A DNA stretch of 64,000 bases. It comes from Curtobacterium caseinilyticum. GTDB taxonomy: Bacteria > Actinomycetota > Actinomycetes > Actinomycetales > Microbacteriaceae. A program made the translations under genes and the position numbers. The stretch's first letter is position 1, and each line of letters begins with the position of its first letter. Under the pieces are notes generated by a model. The model made no database searches. It was not told the DNA's origin and saw only the letters and a list, made by a program, of their open reading frames with translations. Of this stretch, positions 39,501 through 48,464 are shown piece by piece. The stretch lies in NCBI RefSeq assembly GCF_030363035.1, contig NZ_JAUCMN010000011.1:34715-98714 (forward strand), in the 5' to 3' direction.

Positions 39501-41187
39501 CGGTGCCTCCCAGGACGGCCTGCACGTAGCGGTCGGGCGACTCCAGCGACTCCGCTGCGCGGGTCGCGTAGCCGTAGAGCGGTCCGGCGACGACGGTCAG
39601 GGCGACCGACCCGAGGACGGCGACGGTCGTGACGGCGACGAGCATGCGGGGCAGCTGCGGACGTTCCGGTGCCTCGCCGACAGCGGCGGTCTGGCCGGTG
39701 GCCGGACGGGAGGCGCTGCTCGCGTGGGGTGCGTCGGTGACGGTCGTCGAGCCTCCCGGGTGGTACGCCTCGCCCGTCTCCTCGGAGACGGTGAGGGGCG
39801 CCGGTTCCGGCGACCGCAGGTGCGCCTGCGGCTCGGCCGTGCTCACGTGCGGTGCCGCCGCCTCGGCGGCGGGCTTCGGCCGCCAGAAGGCGGCGTCCCA
39901 GACGCGCATGAGCGCGTACAGGGTCAGGAGGCTCGTCACGACGCCGGCGCCGACGGTCACCCAGGCCATCGGGGAGCCGTCCTCGGCTGCGGCGCGGAAC
40001 AGGCCGAGCTTGCCGATGAAGCCGGAGAACGGGGGGATGCCGCCGAGGTTGAACGCCGGCACGAGGTAGAGCGCGGCGAGGAGCGGTGCAGCCTTGAGCA
40101 GTCCGCCGAGCGACCTGGTCGACGTCGTCCCGCCGACGCGCTCCATCACGCCCGACACCAGGAACAGCGTGGTCTGCACGACGATGTGGTGCACCGTGTA
40201 GAACACCGCGGCGGCCGTGCCGACGACCGAGCCGAGGCCGACGCCCATCACCATGAAGCCGATGTGGCTGATGAGCGTGAAGGACAGCAGCCGTTTGACG
40301 TCGGTCTGCGACACCGCCCCGAGCACGCCGACGATCATCGTGAGCACCGCGACCACGAGCAGCACCGTGTTGAGCTGTGGGCGCGGGAAGATGATCGTCT
40401 CGAGCCGGATGATCGCGTAGATGCCGACCTTGGTGAGCAGGCCCGCGAACACCGCGGTGACCGGGGCCGGCGCGGTCGGGTACGAGTCCGGCAGCCAGAA
40501 GGCCAGGGGGAACACCGCCGCCTTGATGCCGAACGCGATGAGCAGCATCGTGTGGAGCAGGAGCTGCACGTGATCGGGCAGCCCGGCGACCCGCTCCGAG
40601 ATCTGCGCGATGTTCACGGTGCCGGTCGCGCCGTACACGAGGCCGATCGACGCGAGGAAGAGCGCCGAGGCGATCAGGCTCGTGATGATGTACGTCGTGC
40701 CGGCCCGCACGCGCTGCTCGCTGCCGCCGAGGGTGATGAGCACGTAGCTCGCCACGAGCAGCATCTCGAACGCGACGTAGAGGTTGAACAGGTCGCCGGC
40801 CATGAACGCGTCGAGGACACCGGCGGCGAGCACGAGGTACGTCGGGTAGAAGATCGTGACCGGGGCGTCCTCGTCGTCCGGCGCGAGGTCCTGGCCGATC
40901 GAGAACAGCAGGACGAGCAGGAGCACGCTCGCACTCACGGTCAGGAGCAGCGCGCTCAGCCGGTCGACGACGAGCGAGATGCCGTAGGGCGCCTGCCACC
41001 CGCCGACCTGCACGACGATGGTGCCGTGCTGGTCGACGAGCACCATCAACGTGGCGGCGACGGCCACCGCGACCGCCAGCACGGCGACGGTGATCGCCCG
41101 CTGGAGCTTCCGGTGCCGGAGGAGTCCGAGTGCGACGGCCGCCCCGAGCAGCGGGACGAGGACGAGCAGGGGGACGAGCCAGGTCAT
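39493..41187 (-). CDS. mnhD: Na+/H+ antiporter subunit D
   Basis: A 564-residue proton-channel subunit homologous to complex I NuoM/NuoN. Key Lys- and Glu-bearing helices appear in LYVAFEMLLVASYVLITLGG, FGIKAAVFPLAFWLPDSYPTAPAPVTAVFAGLLTKVGIYA and VKRLLSFTLISHIGFMVMG. The last 130 residues form a long, poorly conserved cytosolic extension (RPKPAAEAAAPHVSTAEPQAHLRS) before a final helix, longer than usual. The ATG overlaps the mnhC stop. Confidence 0.93.
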   Translation of the reverse strand: MTWLVPLLVLVPLLGAAVALGLLRHRKLQRAITVAVLAVAVAVAATLMVLVDQHGTIVVQVGGWQAPYGISLVVDRLSALLLTVSASVLLLVLLFSIGQDLAPDDEDAPVTIFYPTYLVLAAGVLDAFMAGDLFNLYVAFEMLLVASYVLITLGGSEQRVRAGTTYIITSLIASALFLASIGLVYGATGTVNIAQISERVAGLPDHVQLLLHTMLLIAFGIKAAVFPLAFWLPDSYPTAPAPVTAVFAGLLTKVGIYAIIRLETIIFPRPQLNTVLLVVAVLTMIVGVLGAVSQTDVKRLLSFTLISHIGFMVMGVGLGSVVGTAAAVFYTVHHIVVQTTLFLVSGVMERVGGTTSTRSLGGLLKAAPLLAALYLVPAFNLGGIPPFSGFIGKLGLFRAAAEDGSPMAWVTVGAGVVTSLLTLYALMRVWDAAFWRPKPAAEAAAPHVSTAEPQAHLRSPEPAPLTVSEETGEAYHPGGSTTVTDAPHASSASRPATGQTAAVGEAPERPQLPRMLVAVTTVAVLGSVALTVVAGPLYGYATRAAESLESPDRYVQAVLGGTDE

Positions 41188-41609
41188 CGCGTGGCCTCCT
41201 CGTTCTGTGCGGCCTCGGGGTCGGTGTCGATCTCGGGGTCGTCGTCGGCGGGGTCGTCGTCGCGGTCCCTGCCGATGGCCGCGTCGGCTTCGTCGACCTC
41301 GACCTCGTCGGCGCGGGACAGCTTCCAGGAGCGGTGGATGAGTGCGAGCAGGAAGGCGCTGACGGCGAAGGTGATGACGATCGCGGTCAGGGCGAACGCC
41401 TGGGGGAGCGGGTCGGTGATGCCCTCGGACGACCCGCCGATCGGGGGCCTCCCCGCCGCGCCGGACATGATGAGCAGCAGCAGGTTCAGCGAGTTGCCGA
41501 GCAGCAGGAACCCGAGCAGCATCCGCGTCAGCGAGCGTTCGAGCAGCAGGTAGACCCCGCACGAGAACAGCACCGCCATCGCGATGACGAGGACCAGGGT
41601 GATGGTCAT
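41184..41609 (-). CDS. mnhC: Na+/H+ antiporter subunit C
   Basis: A 141-residue NuoK-like subunit with three helices (SCGVYLLLERSLTRMLLGFLLLGNSLNLLLLIMSG; DPLPQAFALTAIVITFAVSAFLLALI). The tail of about 40 residues is strongly acidic (DRDDDPADDDPEIDTDPEAAQNEE). It overlaps mnhA and mnhD by 4 bp each. Confidence 0.93.
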   Translation of the reverse strand: MTITLVLVIAMAVLFSCGVYLLLERSLTRMLLGFLLLGNSLNLLLLIMSGAAGRPPIGGSSEGITDPLPQAFALTAIVITFAVSAFLLALIHRSWKLSRADEVEVDEADAAIGRDRDDDPADDDPEIDTDPEAAQNEEATR

Positions 41610-44533
41610 ACGGCACTCCCCTCCGGGGTCGATGCGGCGGCGTTGTCGTGCGGGTCGTCCTCGGTGGTGTCCTGCACCCGCGAGCGGGAGTCCTCGAGGC
41701 GCTGCCGGTCGACCTCGGCGCCGAGGCTGCGGAGCACGTCGAGCACGAGCCCGACGACGACCAGGTAGACACCGATGTCGAAGAACGTCGCGGTGACGAA
41801 CTCGACGTGACCGAGGACCGGCACGGTGGCCTCGAAGAACTCGGAGTACAGGGCCTCCTTGCCGAAGAAGAGCGGCACGACCGCCGTCGTGGCTGCGGTG
41901 GCGACACCGAGCCCGAGCAGCCGCCCGGCCCGGACCGGAGCGGCGGCGCCGAGCTCGGCGGGACCGCCGGCCAGGTACCGGGCGGCGAGTGCGATGCCCG
42001 CCACGAGACCGCCGGCGAACCCGCCACCGGCGGCGTTGTGGCCGGCGAAGAGCAGGTAGAGCGACAGCACGACGAGTCCGTGGAAGAGCAGGCGGACGAC
42101 CACGTCGAGCAGGGCCGAGCGGCCGGTCGGGATCGCCGCGCTCGTCGGCAGCCAGGCCCGTGGCTCACCGTCCGGGCGGTGCTTGTCGCTCGTCACGCTC
42201 GCGGGCAGGTCACGGAGCCGGGGGAGGGTGTCCTCGCGCGAGTCGAGGAAGATCAGGCTCGCGACACCCGTCGCCGCGGCCACGACGACCGTCAGCTCGC
42301 CGAGCGTGTCCCACCCGCGCAGGTCGACCAGGGCGACGTTCACCACGTTGAGCCCGTGCCCGAAGGACTTCGTGAGCGCGGGGATGTCCGGCCAGATCGG
42401 GGTGCTGTTGCGCGCCGACGCCGCGACGACGACGACGACCGCCAAGGTCGCACCGGCCAGCGCCGCGAAGAGCGCGCGGACGATGCGGAACCGCGACGGG
42501 TTGGCCGTCGCGATGCGCGGGGGCAGGCGCCGGAGCACCAGCACGAAGGCGATGAGGGTGACGGTCTCGACGACGAGCTGCGTGAGGGCGAGGTCGACGG
42601 CGCCGTGCAGGACGAACAGGACGGACATCCCGTAGCCGGTCACGCCGACGAGCACGGCGGCGGCGAAGCGCGTCTTGGCGGTGAGCACGGCGATCGCTGC
42701 CACGGCCATCACGACGACGACCGGGACCTGTCCCCACGAGTCGGCGAACCGCACCCGGAACTCCCACGGACCACCGAGCGCGAGGTTCGCCAGGGCCCCG
42801 GCGACGAACACCGACAGGATCACCGTCAGGTAGTAGGGGAGCGAGCCGCGCTGCACACCGGCTGTCAGACCGGTCGCCAGACGGTCGAGTCCGCGCATGA
42901 TCCCGCGGTACGTGCCCGACGCGCTCGGGGACCCGGCGAGCCGGTGCTGCAGGGCCTCGACCGGACGGCGGAGCAGGAACAGGGCGACACCGCCGACCAG
43001 CGTGACGGCGGAGAGGCCGAGCGCCGGCTCGAGGCCGTGCCAGAGCGCCAGGTGCGGGACCTCGCCCTCCGGGAGCGCTGCGGCGGTGGCCGCGGGCTCG
43101 ATGCCGTGTGCGACGACGGGGGTGAGCACGCCGAGGACGAGACCGGTGACGGCGAGGACCGACGGCACGACCCCGAGGCCGTGCAGCCCGTGCGCCTCGG
43201 TCTCCTGCACGCCGGGCTTCCGGGCGAAGGCACCCCACAGGAACCGCAGCGAGTAGGCCACCGTCAGCAGGGAGCCGAGCGTCACGCCGACGAGCGCGAA
43301 CCAGGCCCACCCTGCCTGCGGACCGTGCAGCTCCTCGACGAAGCCGGTGAGCACGGCCTCCTTCGCGACGAAGCCGATCGTCGGTGGGATCCCGGCCATG
43401 GACGCCAGCGCGAGGACGCTGACGACGACGAGCCAGGGCATCCGCCGTCCCAGTCCGCTCAACCGGCCGAGGTCACGGGTGCCGGCGACGTGGTCGATCG
43501 AGCCGACGACCAGGAAGAGCGTGGACTTGAACGTGGCGTGTGCGACGAGGAGGGCGACGCCGCCGAGCGCCACCGCTGGGGCACCCCACCCGGCGGCGAG
43601 CACGAGGAAGCCGAGCTGGGCGACGGTGCCGTACGCGAGCAGCAGCTTGAGGTCGGTCTGGCGCAGCGCCCGGTACCCACCCACGAGCATGCCGAGCACA
43701 CCCAGCACGGTGACGGTCTCGCGCCACCCGGTCATGAGCGCGAACGCCGGGGCGAGGCGGGCGACGAGGTAGATGCCGGCCTTCACCATCGCCGCGGCGT
43801 GGAGGTACGCGCTGACGGGCGTCGGGGCGGCCATCGCGGCGGGGAGCCAGAAGTGGAAGGGCACGATCGCCGACTTGGTCAGCGCACCGAGCAGCACGAG
43901 GACGACGGCGACGGGCACGAGCGGACCGGGGCGGTCGACGAGCTCGGGCGCCTGCGCGATGATCCCCGACAGGCTCGTGGTGCCCGCCGTGACCGAGAGC
44001 GCGACGAGTCCGGCGAGCATCGCCAGACCGCCGGCCGTCGTGACGACGAGCGCCTGCATCGCGGCTGCACGGCTGGCACGCTTCGCGGCGTCGTGGCCGA
44101 TGAGCAGGTAGGAGAAGACCGTCGTGGCCTCCCACAGCACGAAGAGCACGATGACGTCGTCGGCGACGACCAGCCCGTACATCGACCCGGCGAAGGCGGT
44201 CAGGACGCCGGCGAACCGTCCGAGTCCGGGTTCGTCGCGCCCGAAGTAGGACGCGCAGTAGACGAGCACGAGGGTGCCGACCACCGAGACCACGAGGGCG
44301 AGGACCCACGACAGGGCGTCCATCCGGAGCGACACGGCGAGGTCGAGTTCGGCGATCCACTGCCACCGGCTGGTGACGCCGCCGTGCAGGGCCCGGTCGG
44401 ACTGCGCGATCGTCAGCACCGCGGCGGCCGCGGGGGCGAGGGCGGCCGCGTAGAACACACGGCGGCCGAGCAGGGGGGTCAGGGCGGGAACGATCAGGGC
44501 GACGATCGCGAACGCGATGAGGACGGAGACCAT
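41606..44533 (-). CDS. mnhA: Na+/H+ antiporter subunit A fused to subunit B
   Basis: A 975-residue protein combining MrpA with MrpB. The NuoL-like part includes LFVLWEATTVFSYLLIGH, SAIVPFHFWLPAAMAAPTPVSAYLHAAAMVKAGIYL and LLLAYGTVAQLGFLVLA, followed by the MrpA-specific domain (FAAAVLVGVTGYGMSVLFVLHGAVDLALTQLVVETVTL). The last ~150 residues form the MnhB domain (LYLLFAGHNAAGGGFAGGLVAGIALAARYL), so no separate mnhB exists. It is the first gene of the operon, with GGAGG before the ATG. The complex exports Na+ for pH and salt homeostasis. Confidence 0.95.
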   Translation of the reverse strand: MVSVLIAFAIVALIVPALTPLLGRRVFYAAALAPAAAAVLTIAQSDRALHGGVTSRWQWIAELDLAVSLRMDALSWVLALVVSVVGTLVLVYCASYFGRDEPGLGRFAGVLTAFAGSMYGLVVADDVIVLFVLWEATTVFSYLLIGHDAAKRASRAAAMQALVVTTAGGLAMLAGLVALSVTAGTTSLSGIIAQAPELVDRPGPLVPVAVVLVLLGALTKSAIVPFHFWLPAAMAAPTPVSAYLHAAAMVKAGIYLVARLAPAFALMTGWRETVTVLGVLGMLVGGYRALRQTDLKLLLAYGTVAQLGFLVLAAGWGAPAVALGGVALLVAHATFKSTLFLVVGSIDHVAGTRDLGRLSGLGRRMPWLVVVSVLALASMAGIPPTIGFVAKEAVLTGFVEELHGPQAGWAWFALVGVTLGSLLTVAYSLRFLWGAFARKPGVQETEAHGLHGLGVVPSVLAVTGLVLGVLTPVVAHGIEPAATAAALPEGEVPHLALWHGLEPALGLSAVTLVGGVALFLLRRPVEALQHRLAGSPSASGTYRGIMRGLDRLATGLTAGVQRGSLPYYLTVILSVFVAGALANLALGGPWEFRVRFADSWGQVPVVVVMAVAAIAVLTAKTRFAAAVLVGVTGYGMSVLFVLHGAVDLALTQLVVETVTLIAFVLVLRRLPPRIATANPSRFRIVRALFAALAGATLAVVVVVAASARNSTPIWPDIPALTKSFGHGLNVVNVALVDLRGWDTLGELTVVVAAATGVASLIFLDSREDTLPRLRDLPASVTSDKHRPDGEPRAWLPTSAAIPTGRSALLDVVVRLLFHGLVVLSLYLLFAGHNAAGGGFAGGLVAGIALAARYLAGGPAELGAAAPVRAGRLLGLGVATAATTAVVPLFFGKEALYSEFFEATVPVLGHVEFVTATFFDIGVYLVVVGLVLDVLRSLGAEVDRQRLEDSRSRVQDTTEDDPHDNAAASTPEGSAV

Positions 44534-44645
44534 CGGGCACCTCCTCGGGGTCGGGCTGCAGTCCGGCTCACTGGGCCCTCACAGCTTACGGAACGCTCGG
44601 TGGCAAGTTCCTGAGCGACCGGACAGCCCTGCCCCGATCGCCGCC

Positions 44646-45419
44646 TCAGCGCCCGTGCGCCCGTGCGGGCATCTGCGTCGCGAGCTTGCCCCCGGACACG
44701 TCGACGAGGGTGCCGGTGATGTACCCGGCCGCGTCGCTCGCCAGGAAGACGAGCAGGTCGGCCACGTCGTCCGGGGTCTCCCACCGGCGGAGCGACAGTG
44801 TGTCGAGCAGCCGGTCCTGCTCCGCCGTCGGCATCTCGGCGAACCCGTTCATCGCCGTCGGCACCATGCCGGGTGCGTACGCGTTCACCGTGATGCCCCA
44901 CGGACCGAGCTCCGACGCGAGCACGCGGGTGAACGCCACGACCGCCGACTTCGACGCGGCGTAGGCAGCGCTGCCCACGCTCGGCACGATCGCCGCGAAC
45001 GAGGCCGCGTTGACGATCCGTCCGCGTCCGGCGGCCTGCATGACCGGGGCGACGGCCTGGCTCACCAGGAACGTCCCGCCCAGGTTGACGTCCATGCAAC
45101 GACGCCAGGCGTCCCACTCCAGCTCCGTGACGGCCCCGGTGACGTTGATGCCGGCGTTGTTGACCAGCACGTCGATCGTGCCGTGCCGTGCGACGACCGT
45201 GTCGACGGCCGCGCGGACCGACGCCGGGTCGGCCACGTCGCACACCACCTCGTCGATGCCCGAGGGCGAGGTTGAGGGCGAGGGCGGGGCCTCGTCGAAG
45301 GCGAGGTCGAACGCGACCACCCGGCAGCCCTCCGCAGCGAAGCGGGCGGCCAGCGTCCGGCCGATGCCGCGCGCGGCTCCGGTGACGACCACCACGCGGT
45401 CGGTCAGGTCGAGGTGCAT
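44646..45419 (-). CDS. Short-chain dehydrogenase/reductase
   Basis: A 257-residue classical SDR with TGAARGIG, NNAGINVTG, Ser in NAASFAA, YAASKSAVVAF and C-terminal YITGTLVDVSGG. A Ser/Pro-rich insert (APPSPSTSPSG) from a GAGGGC-type repeat interrupts the usual region after beta-2. The ATG at 45419 has GGGAGCGACG upstream; a longer start at 45479 would overlap the operator and was rejected. It is divergent from a second SDR and probably shares the GntR operator at 45467-45489. A sugar or sugar-acid substrate is likely from context. Confidence 0.9.
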   Translation of the reverse strand: MHLDLTDRVVVVTGAARGIGRTLAARFAAEGCRVVAFDLAFDEAPPSPSTSPSGIDEVVCDVADPASVRAAVDTVVARHGTIDVLVNNAGINVTGAVTELEWDAWRRCMDVNLGGTFLVSQAVAPVMQAAGRGRIVNAASFAAIVPSVGSAAYAASKSAVVAFTRVLASELGPWGITVNAYAPGMVPTAMNGFAEMPTAEQDRLLDTLSLRRWETPDDVADLLVFLASDAAGYITGTLVDVSGGKLATQMPARAHGR

Positions 45420-45466
45420 CGTCGCTCCCGTCGTCGGAGGCCGTCGACTCCGTGCGGCGCCCGTGC

Positions 45467-45489
45467 CTCGAATGGTCATACTATTGGAG
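45467..45489. promoter_or_regulatory. GntR-type operator over the promoter of the SDR-GntR operon
   Basis: CTCGAATGGTCATACTATTGGAG is a 10-3-10 imperfect palindrome centred on CAT. It overlaps TACTAT (45479-45484), 6 bases before the ATG of the plus-strand SDR (leaderless). The FCD-GntR regulator encoded two genes on is the likely ligand-responsive binder. A related site is at 8291-8313. Confidence 0.62.
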
Positions 45490-45490
45490 C

Positions 45491-46210
45491 ATGGCAGCGA
45501 GGGTGCTCTGGGTCACCGGTGGCGGCAGCGGCATGGGTGCTGCGAGTGCGGTCGCGGCCGCTCGCGACGGGTGGACCGTCGTGCTGAGCGGTCGGCGCCC
45601 CGACCGCCTCGAGCAGGTCGCCGACGCGGTGCGCGCGGCCGGTGGGGCAGCGGACGTGCTGCCGCTCGACGTCACGGCGCAGGACGCCGTCGCTGCCGCA
45701 CGCGACGACGTGCTCCGGCGTCACGGACGCATCGACGGGCTCGTGCTCGCCGCGGGGCTGAACACCCGGGGCAGACGGTGGGACGACCAGTCGCTGGCCG
45801 ACGTCCGTGCGGTCCTCGACACGAACACGACGGCGGTCGTGACCGTCGTCGACGCGGCGCTGCCCGCGCTGCGCGATGCGGGTGGCGTCGTCGTCGTGGT
45901 GTCGTCGTACGCCGGGTGGTCCTTCCAGCCGGGGGCGGGAGTGGCGTACTCGGCGAGCAAGACGGCCCTCGGGTCGATCGTCCGGACGCTCAACCAGCAG
46001 GAGGCCGCGCACGGCGTCCGCGCCACGCACCTGTGCCCGGGCGACGTCGCCACGGACTTCCTCGACCAGCGGCCGCAGGTGCCGGACGCCGCCGCGCGGC
46101 AGCGCATGCTCCAGCCGGAGGACGTCGGTCGGACGGTCGCGTTCGTGCTCGGTGCCCCGGCGCACGTGCGGATCGACGAGCTCGTGCTGTCGCCGGTCTC
46201 GCAGCGGTGA
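45491..46210 (+). CDS. Short-chain dehydrogenase/reductase
   Basis: A 239-residue SDR with VTGGGSGMGAASA, a modified NNAG (LVLAAGLNTRG), Ser in VVSSYAGW and YSASKTALGSIV. It is first of an operon with the GntR regulator (GTGA overlap), DedA and SMP-30 lactonase. The ATG at 45491 follows TACTAT by 6 bases without a ribosome-binding site. Probable role: oxidation of a hydroxyl on a sugar or sugar acid feeding or following the lactonase step; the substrate is unproven. Confidence 0.88.
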   Translation: MAARVLWVTGGGSGMGAASAVAAARDGWTVVLSGRRPDRLEQVADAVRAAGGAADVLPLDVTAQDAVAAARDDVLRRHGRIDGLVLAAGLNTRGRRWDDQSLADVRAVLDTNTTAVVTVVDAALPALRDAGGVVVVVSSYAGWSFQPGAGVAYSASKTALGSIVRTLNQQEAAHGVRATHLCPGDVATDFLDQRPQVPDAAARQRMLQPEDVGRTVAFVLGAPAHVRIDELVLSPVSQR

Positions 46211-46893
46211 CGAGCACCTTCGACCGGGTCATCGACGCGATCGGCGCAGCGGTCGTCTCCGGGGCGTTCCCCCGGGGCAGCCGTCGCAGCACGGACGAGC
46301 TGGTGGCGTGGACCGGCGCCAGTCGCAGCATCGTGCGCGAGGCCGTCCGGGTCCTGGTCTCGCTCGGGCTGCTCCACGCCGGTCGTCGGGTCGGCATCAC
46401 CGTCCTCGGTGTGACGGAGTGGGACGTCCTCGACCCGCGCGTGGTGCGGTGGCGACTGCAGGGCCCGGACCGCGAACGAGCCTCGGCGGAGCTGCGTGAG
46501 CTCCGCGCCGCCGTGGAGCCGCTCGCGGCGGCCGCCGCGGCCCGACGGGCACCGCTCGAGGCGTGCGCGACCGGTCGGGAGGCACTGCTCACCACCGCGG
46601 ACGAGCTCGCCGCCGCCGCGTCCGAGGACCGCCGCCTCGACTTCACGATCGCGGACGTCCGGTTCCACGCACTCGTGCTCGAGCTCTCCGGCAACGTCCT
46701 CTACCGTCGCCTGCACCGGGTGGTCGGCGAGGCGCTCCGGGAGCGCGGCAGCATCCGGCCGGACCGGCACGACGTCGGGCTGCACCGCACGCTCGCGCGG
46801 GCGGTCGCGACGGGCGACGCGGACGGCGCAGCCGACGCGATGCGGGAGATCGTGCGCAGGACGGAGCACGGACCGGACGCCGACCTGGGATGA
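46207..46893 (+). CDS. GntR-family (FadR/FCD) transcriptional regulator
   Basis: A 228-residue regulator with a winged helix (GSRRSTDELVAWTGASRSIVREAVRVLVSLGLL) and a helical FCD ligand domain with metal-ligand-like residues (DFTIADVRFHALVLELSGNVLYRRLH; DVGLHRTLARAVATGD). FCD regulators respond to organic or sugar acids such as gluconate. It is translationally coupled to the SDR (GTGA) and DedA (ATGA) genes. The probable operator lies upstream of the operon. Confidence 0.9.
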   Translation: MTSTFDRVIDAIGAAVVSGAFPRGSRRSTDELVAWTGASRSIVREAVRVLVSLGLLHAGRRVGITVLGVTEWDVLDPRVVRWRLQGPDRERASAELRELRAAVEPLAAAAAARRAPLEACATGREALLTTADELAAAASEDRRLDFTIADVRFHALVLELSGNVLYRRLHRVVGEALRERGSIRPDRHDVGLHRTLARAVATGDADGAADAMREIVRRTEHGPDADLG

Positions 46894-47555
46894 TCGACGT
46901 CGGCGTGCTTCCCCGCGCCCGTGGAGGTGGACCGGTGGACGCAGCGCAACAGCTGGTGCTCCAGCTCGTCGGTACGCCGTGGGCCTTCCTCGTGGTCGGA
47001 CTCGTGCTGGCCGTCGGCAGCGTGGCGGTGTTCCTGCCGAGCCAGGCCCTGGTGGTGGCGATCGGCACGCTCCTCGTCGGTGGGGACGGCGGGCTCCTGC
47101 CGGTGCTGCTCCTCGTCGTCGCCGCCACGGTCGGCATGGTGCTCGGTGACCTCGGCCTCTGGCACCTGGCGCGGACCGTCGACCTCGGCTCCCGCTCCTG
47201 GTTCACCCGACCGAAGGTCCGCAGGGCGCGCGAGTCGATCGACGGCCGGTACCGCAGGGCCCCCGGGCGCATCGCGGTCCTCGGTCGCTTCATCCCCATG
47301 GGACGGCTCACGACGAACCTGGTCGGCGCGGACAGCGGGCTGGACCTGCGCACGTTCCTGGTCAGCTGCGCGCTCGCCGACGTCGTCTGGGCCGCGTACT
47401 GCGTCGGGATCGCGGCGGCGACCGGGAGCTGGAGCCGCGACCAGCCCTTCCTCGTCACGACCCTCGCGGTCGTGGCGTCGATCCTGCTCGGCCTCGCGAT
47501 CTCGGCCATCGAGAAGGCCGTCCGCCGCCGCAGTGAGGCAGCAGCCGCAGCCTGA
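46890..47555 (+). CDS. DedA-family membrane protein
   Basis: A 221-residue DedA (SNARE-associated/VTT) protein with several helices and the signature GRFIPMGRLTTNLVGADSG (family GRFxPGxR). DedA proteins act as lipid scramblases or undecaprenyl-phosphate flippases. The ATG at 46890 overlaps the GntR stop; an internal GTG at 46935 is an alternative that would remove a polar N-terminus. Its place inside a metabolic operon may be incidental. Confidence 0.85.
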   Translation: MIDVGVLPRARGGGPVDAAQQLVLQLVGTPWAFLVVGLVLAVGSVAVFLPSQALVVAIGTLLVGGDGGLLPVLLLVVAATVGMVLGDLGLWHLARTVDLGSRSWFTRPKVRRARESIDGRYRRAPGRIAVLGRFIPMGRLTTNLVGADSGLDLRTFLVSCALADVVWAAYCVGIAAATGSWSRDQPFLVTTLAVVASILLGLAISAIEKAVRRRSEAAAAA

Positions 47556-47584
47556 CCCCCGCTCCACCGTTCGAAGGAGAACCC

Positions 47585-48457
47585 GTGCAGCTGACCGACC
47601 TCGTCCCCGATCCCGGCGCCCTCGAGCGGCTCGCCACCGGCAGCACGTGGGCCGAGGGGCCCTGCTGGATCCCCTCCTCGCGCACCCTCCGCTGGTCGGA
47701 CATCCCGGGTGACCGCATCCTCCAGTGGCACCAGGACACCGGTGAGACCTCGACGTACGCCGCCGGGGTCGAGTTCACCAACGGCCGCACCCTCGACCGC
47801 GACGGGTCGGTCGTGCAGTGCTCGCACGGGCGCCGCCGGGTCGAGCGCGACCGCGCCGGGGTCGTCACGCCGGTGATCGACGGCTGGGCGGGTGGACGGC
47901 TCAACTCGCCGAACGACGTCGTCGTCACCCGAGACGGCACCGTGTGGTTCACCGACCCCGCGTACGGCATCACCCAGCCGCGCGAGGGGCACCCGGGTGA
48001 GCGGGAGTACGGCGACCACTGGGTCTTCCGGTGCGGACCCGACGGCGAGGACCTCCGCCCCGTGGTCCTCGACGTCGACGAGCCGAACGGCCTGGCGTTC
48101 TCGCCCGACGAGCGGGTGCTCTACGTCGCGAGCTCGTCGTCGGACGCGCCGGTGGTCCGCGCCTACGACGTCGACGGCGTCCGCGTGAAGAACGGCCGCG
48201 TGTTCGCCCGGCTCGACGACGGCGAGGGCGTGCCGGACGGCATCCGCGTCGACGAGCACGGCAACGTGTGGTCCTCGACGCACCGCGGGGTCACGGTCCT
48301 CGCGCCGGACGGCACGCGCATCGGAGACCTGCCGGTGCCGGAGGTCGTCGCGAACCTCTGCTTCGGCGGCGACGACGGCACGACGCTCTTCGTCACCGCG
48401 ACGACGTCGGTGTACCGCATCCCGACCACGACACGGGACGCCGCTGCCGTATCCTGA
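47585..48457 (+). CDS. SMP-30/gluconolactonase family protein
   Basis: A 290-residue six-bladed propeller lactonase. Metal-binding residues are seen in WAEGPCW (Glu), NSPNDVVVTRDG (Asn) and DEPNGLAFSPDE (Asn, Asp). These enzymes open aldonolactones such as gluconolactone. GAAGGAGAA precedes the GTG at 47585. It is the last metabolic gene of the SDR-GntR-DedA operon; rlmC begins 7 bp later and may be read through. Confidence 0.9.
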   Translation: MQLTDLVPDPGALERLATGSTWAEGPCWIPSSRTLRWSDIPGDRILQWHQDTGETSTYAAGVEFTNGRTLDRDGSVVQCSHGRRRVERDRAGVVTPVIDGWAGGRLNSPNDVVVTRDGTVWFTDPAYGITQPREGHPGEREYGDHWVFRCGPDGEDLRPVVLDVDEPNGLAFSPDERVLYVASSSSDAPVVRAYDVDGVRVKNGRVFARLDDGEGVPDGIRVDEHGNVWSSTHRGVTVLAPDGTRIGDLPVPEVVANLCFGGDDGTTLFVTATTSVYRIPTTTRDAAAVS

Positions 48458-48464
48458 CCCGGCC

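Noticed and set aside
41648..44614. A 988-codon open frame antisense to the Mrp genes, and many similar long frames elsewhere
   Set aside because: Composition is dominated by Arg, Gly, Glu, Asp and His runs with no domain, and it mirrors real genes on the opposite strand. High GC removes stop codons from the other frames.
45419..45479. Longer start for the minus-strand SDR at 45479
   Set aside because: The extra residues are not SDR-like and would cover the shared operator, while a ribosome-binding site precedes 45419.
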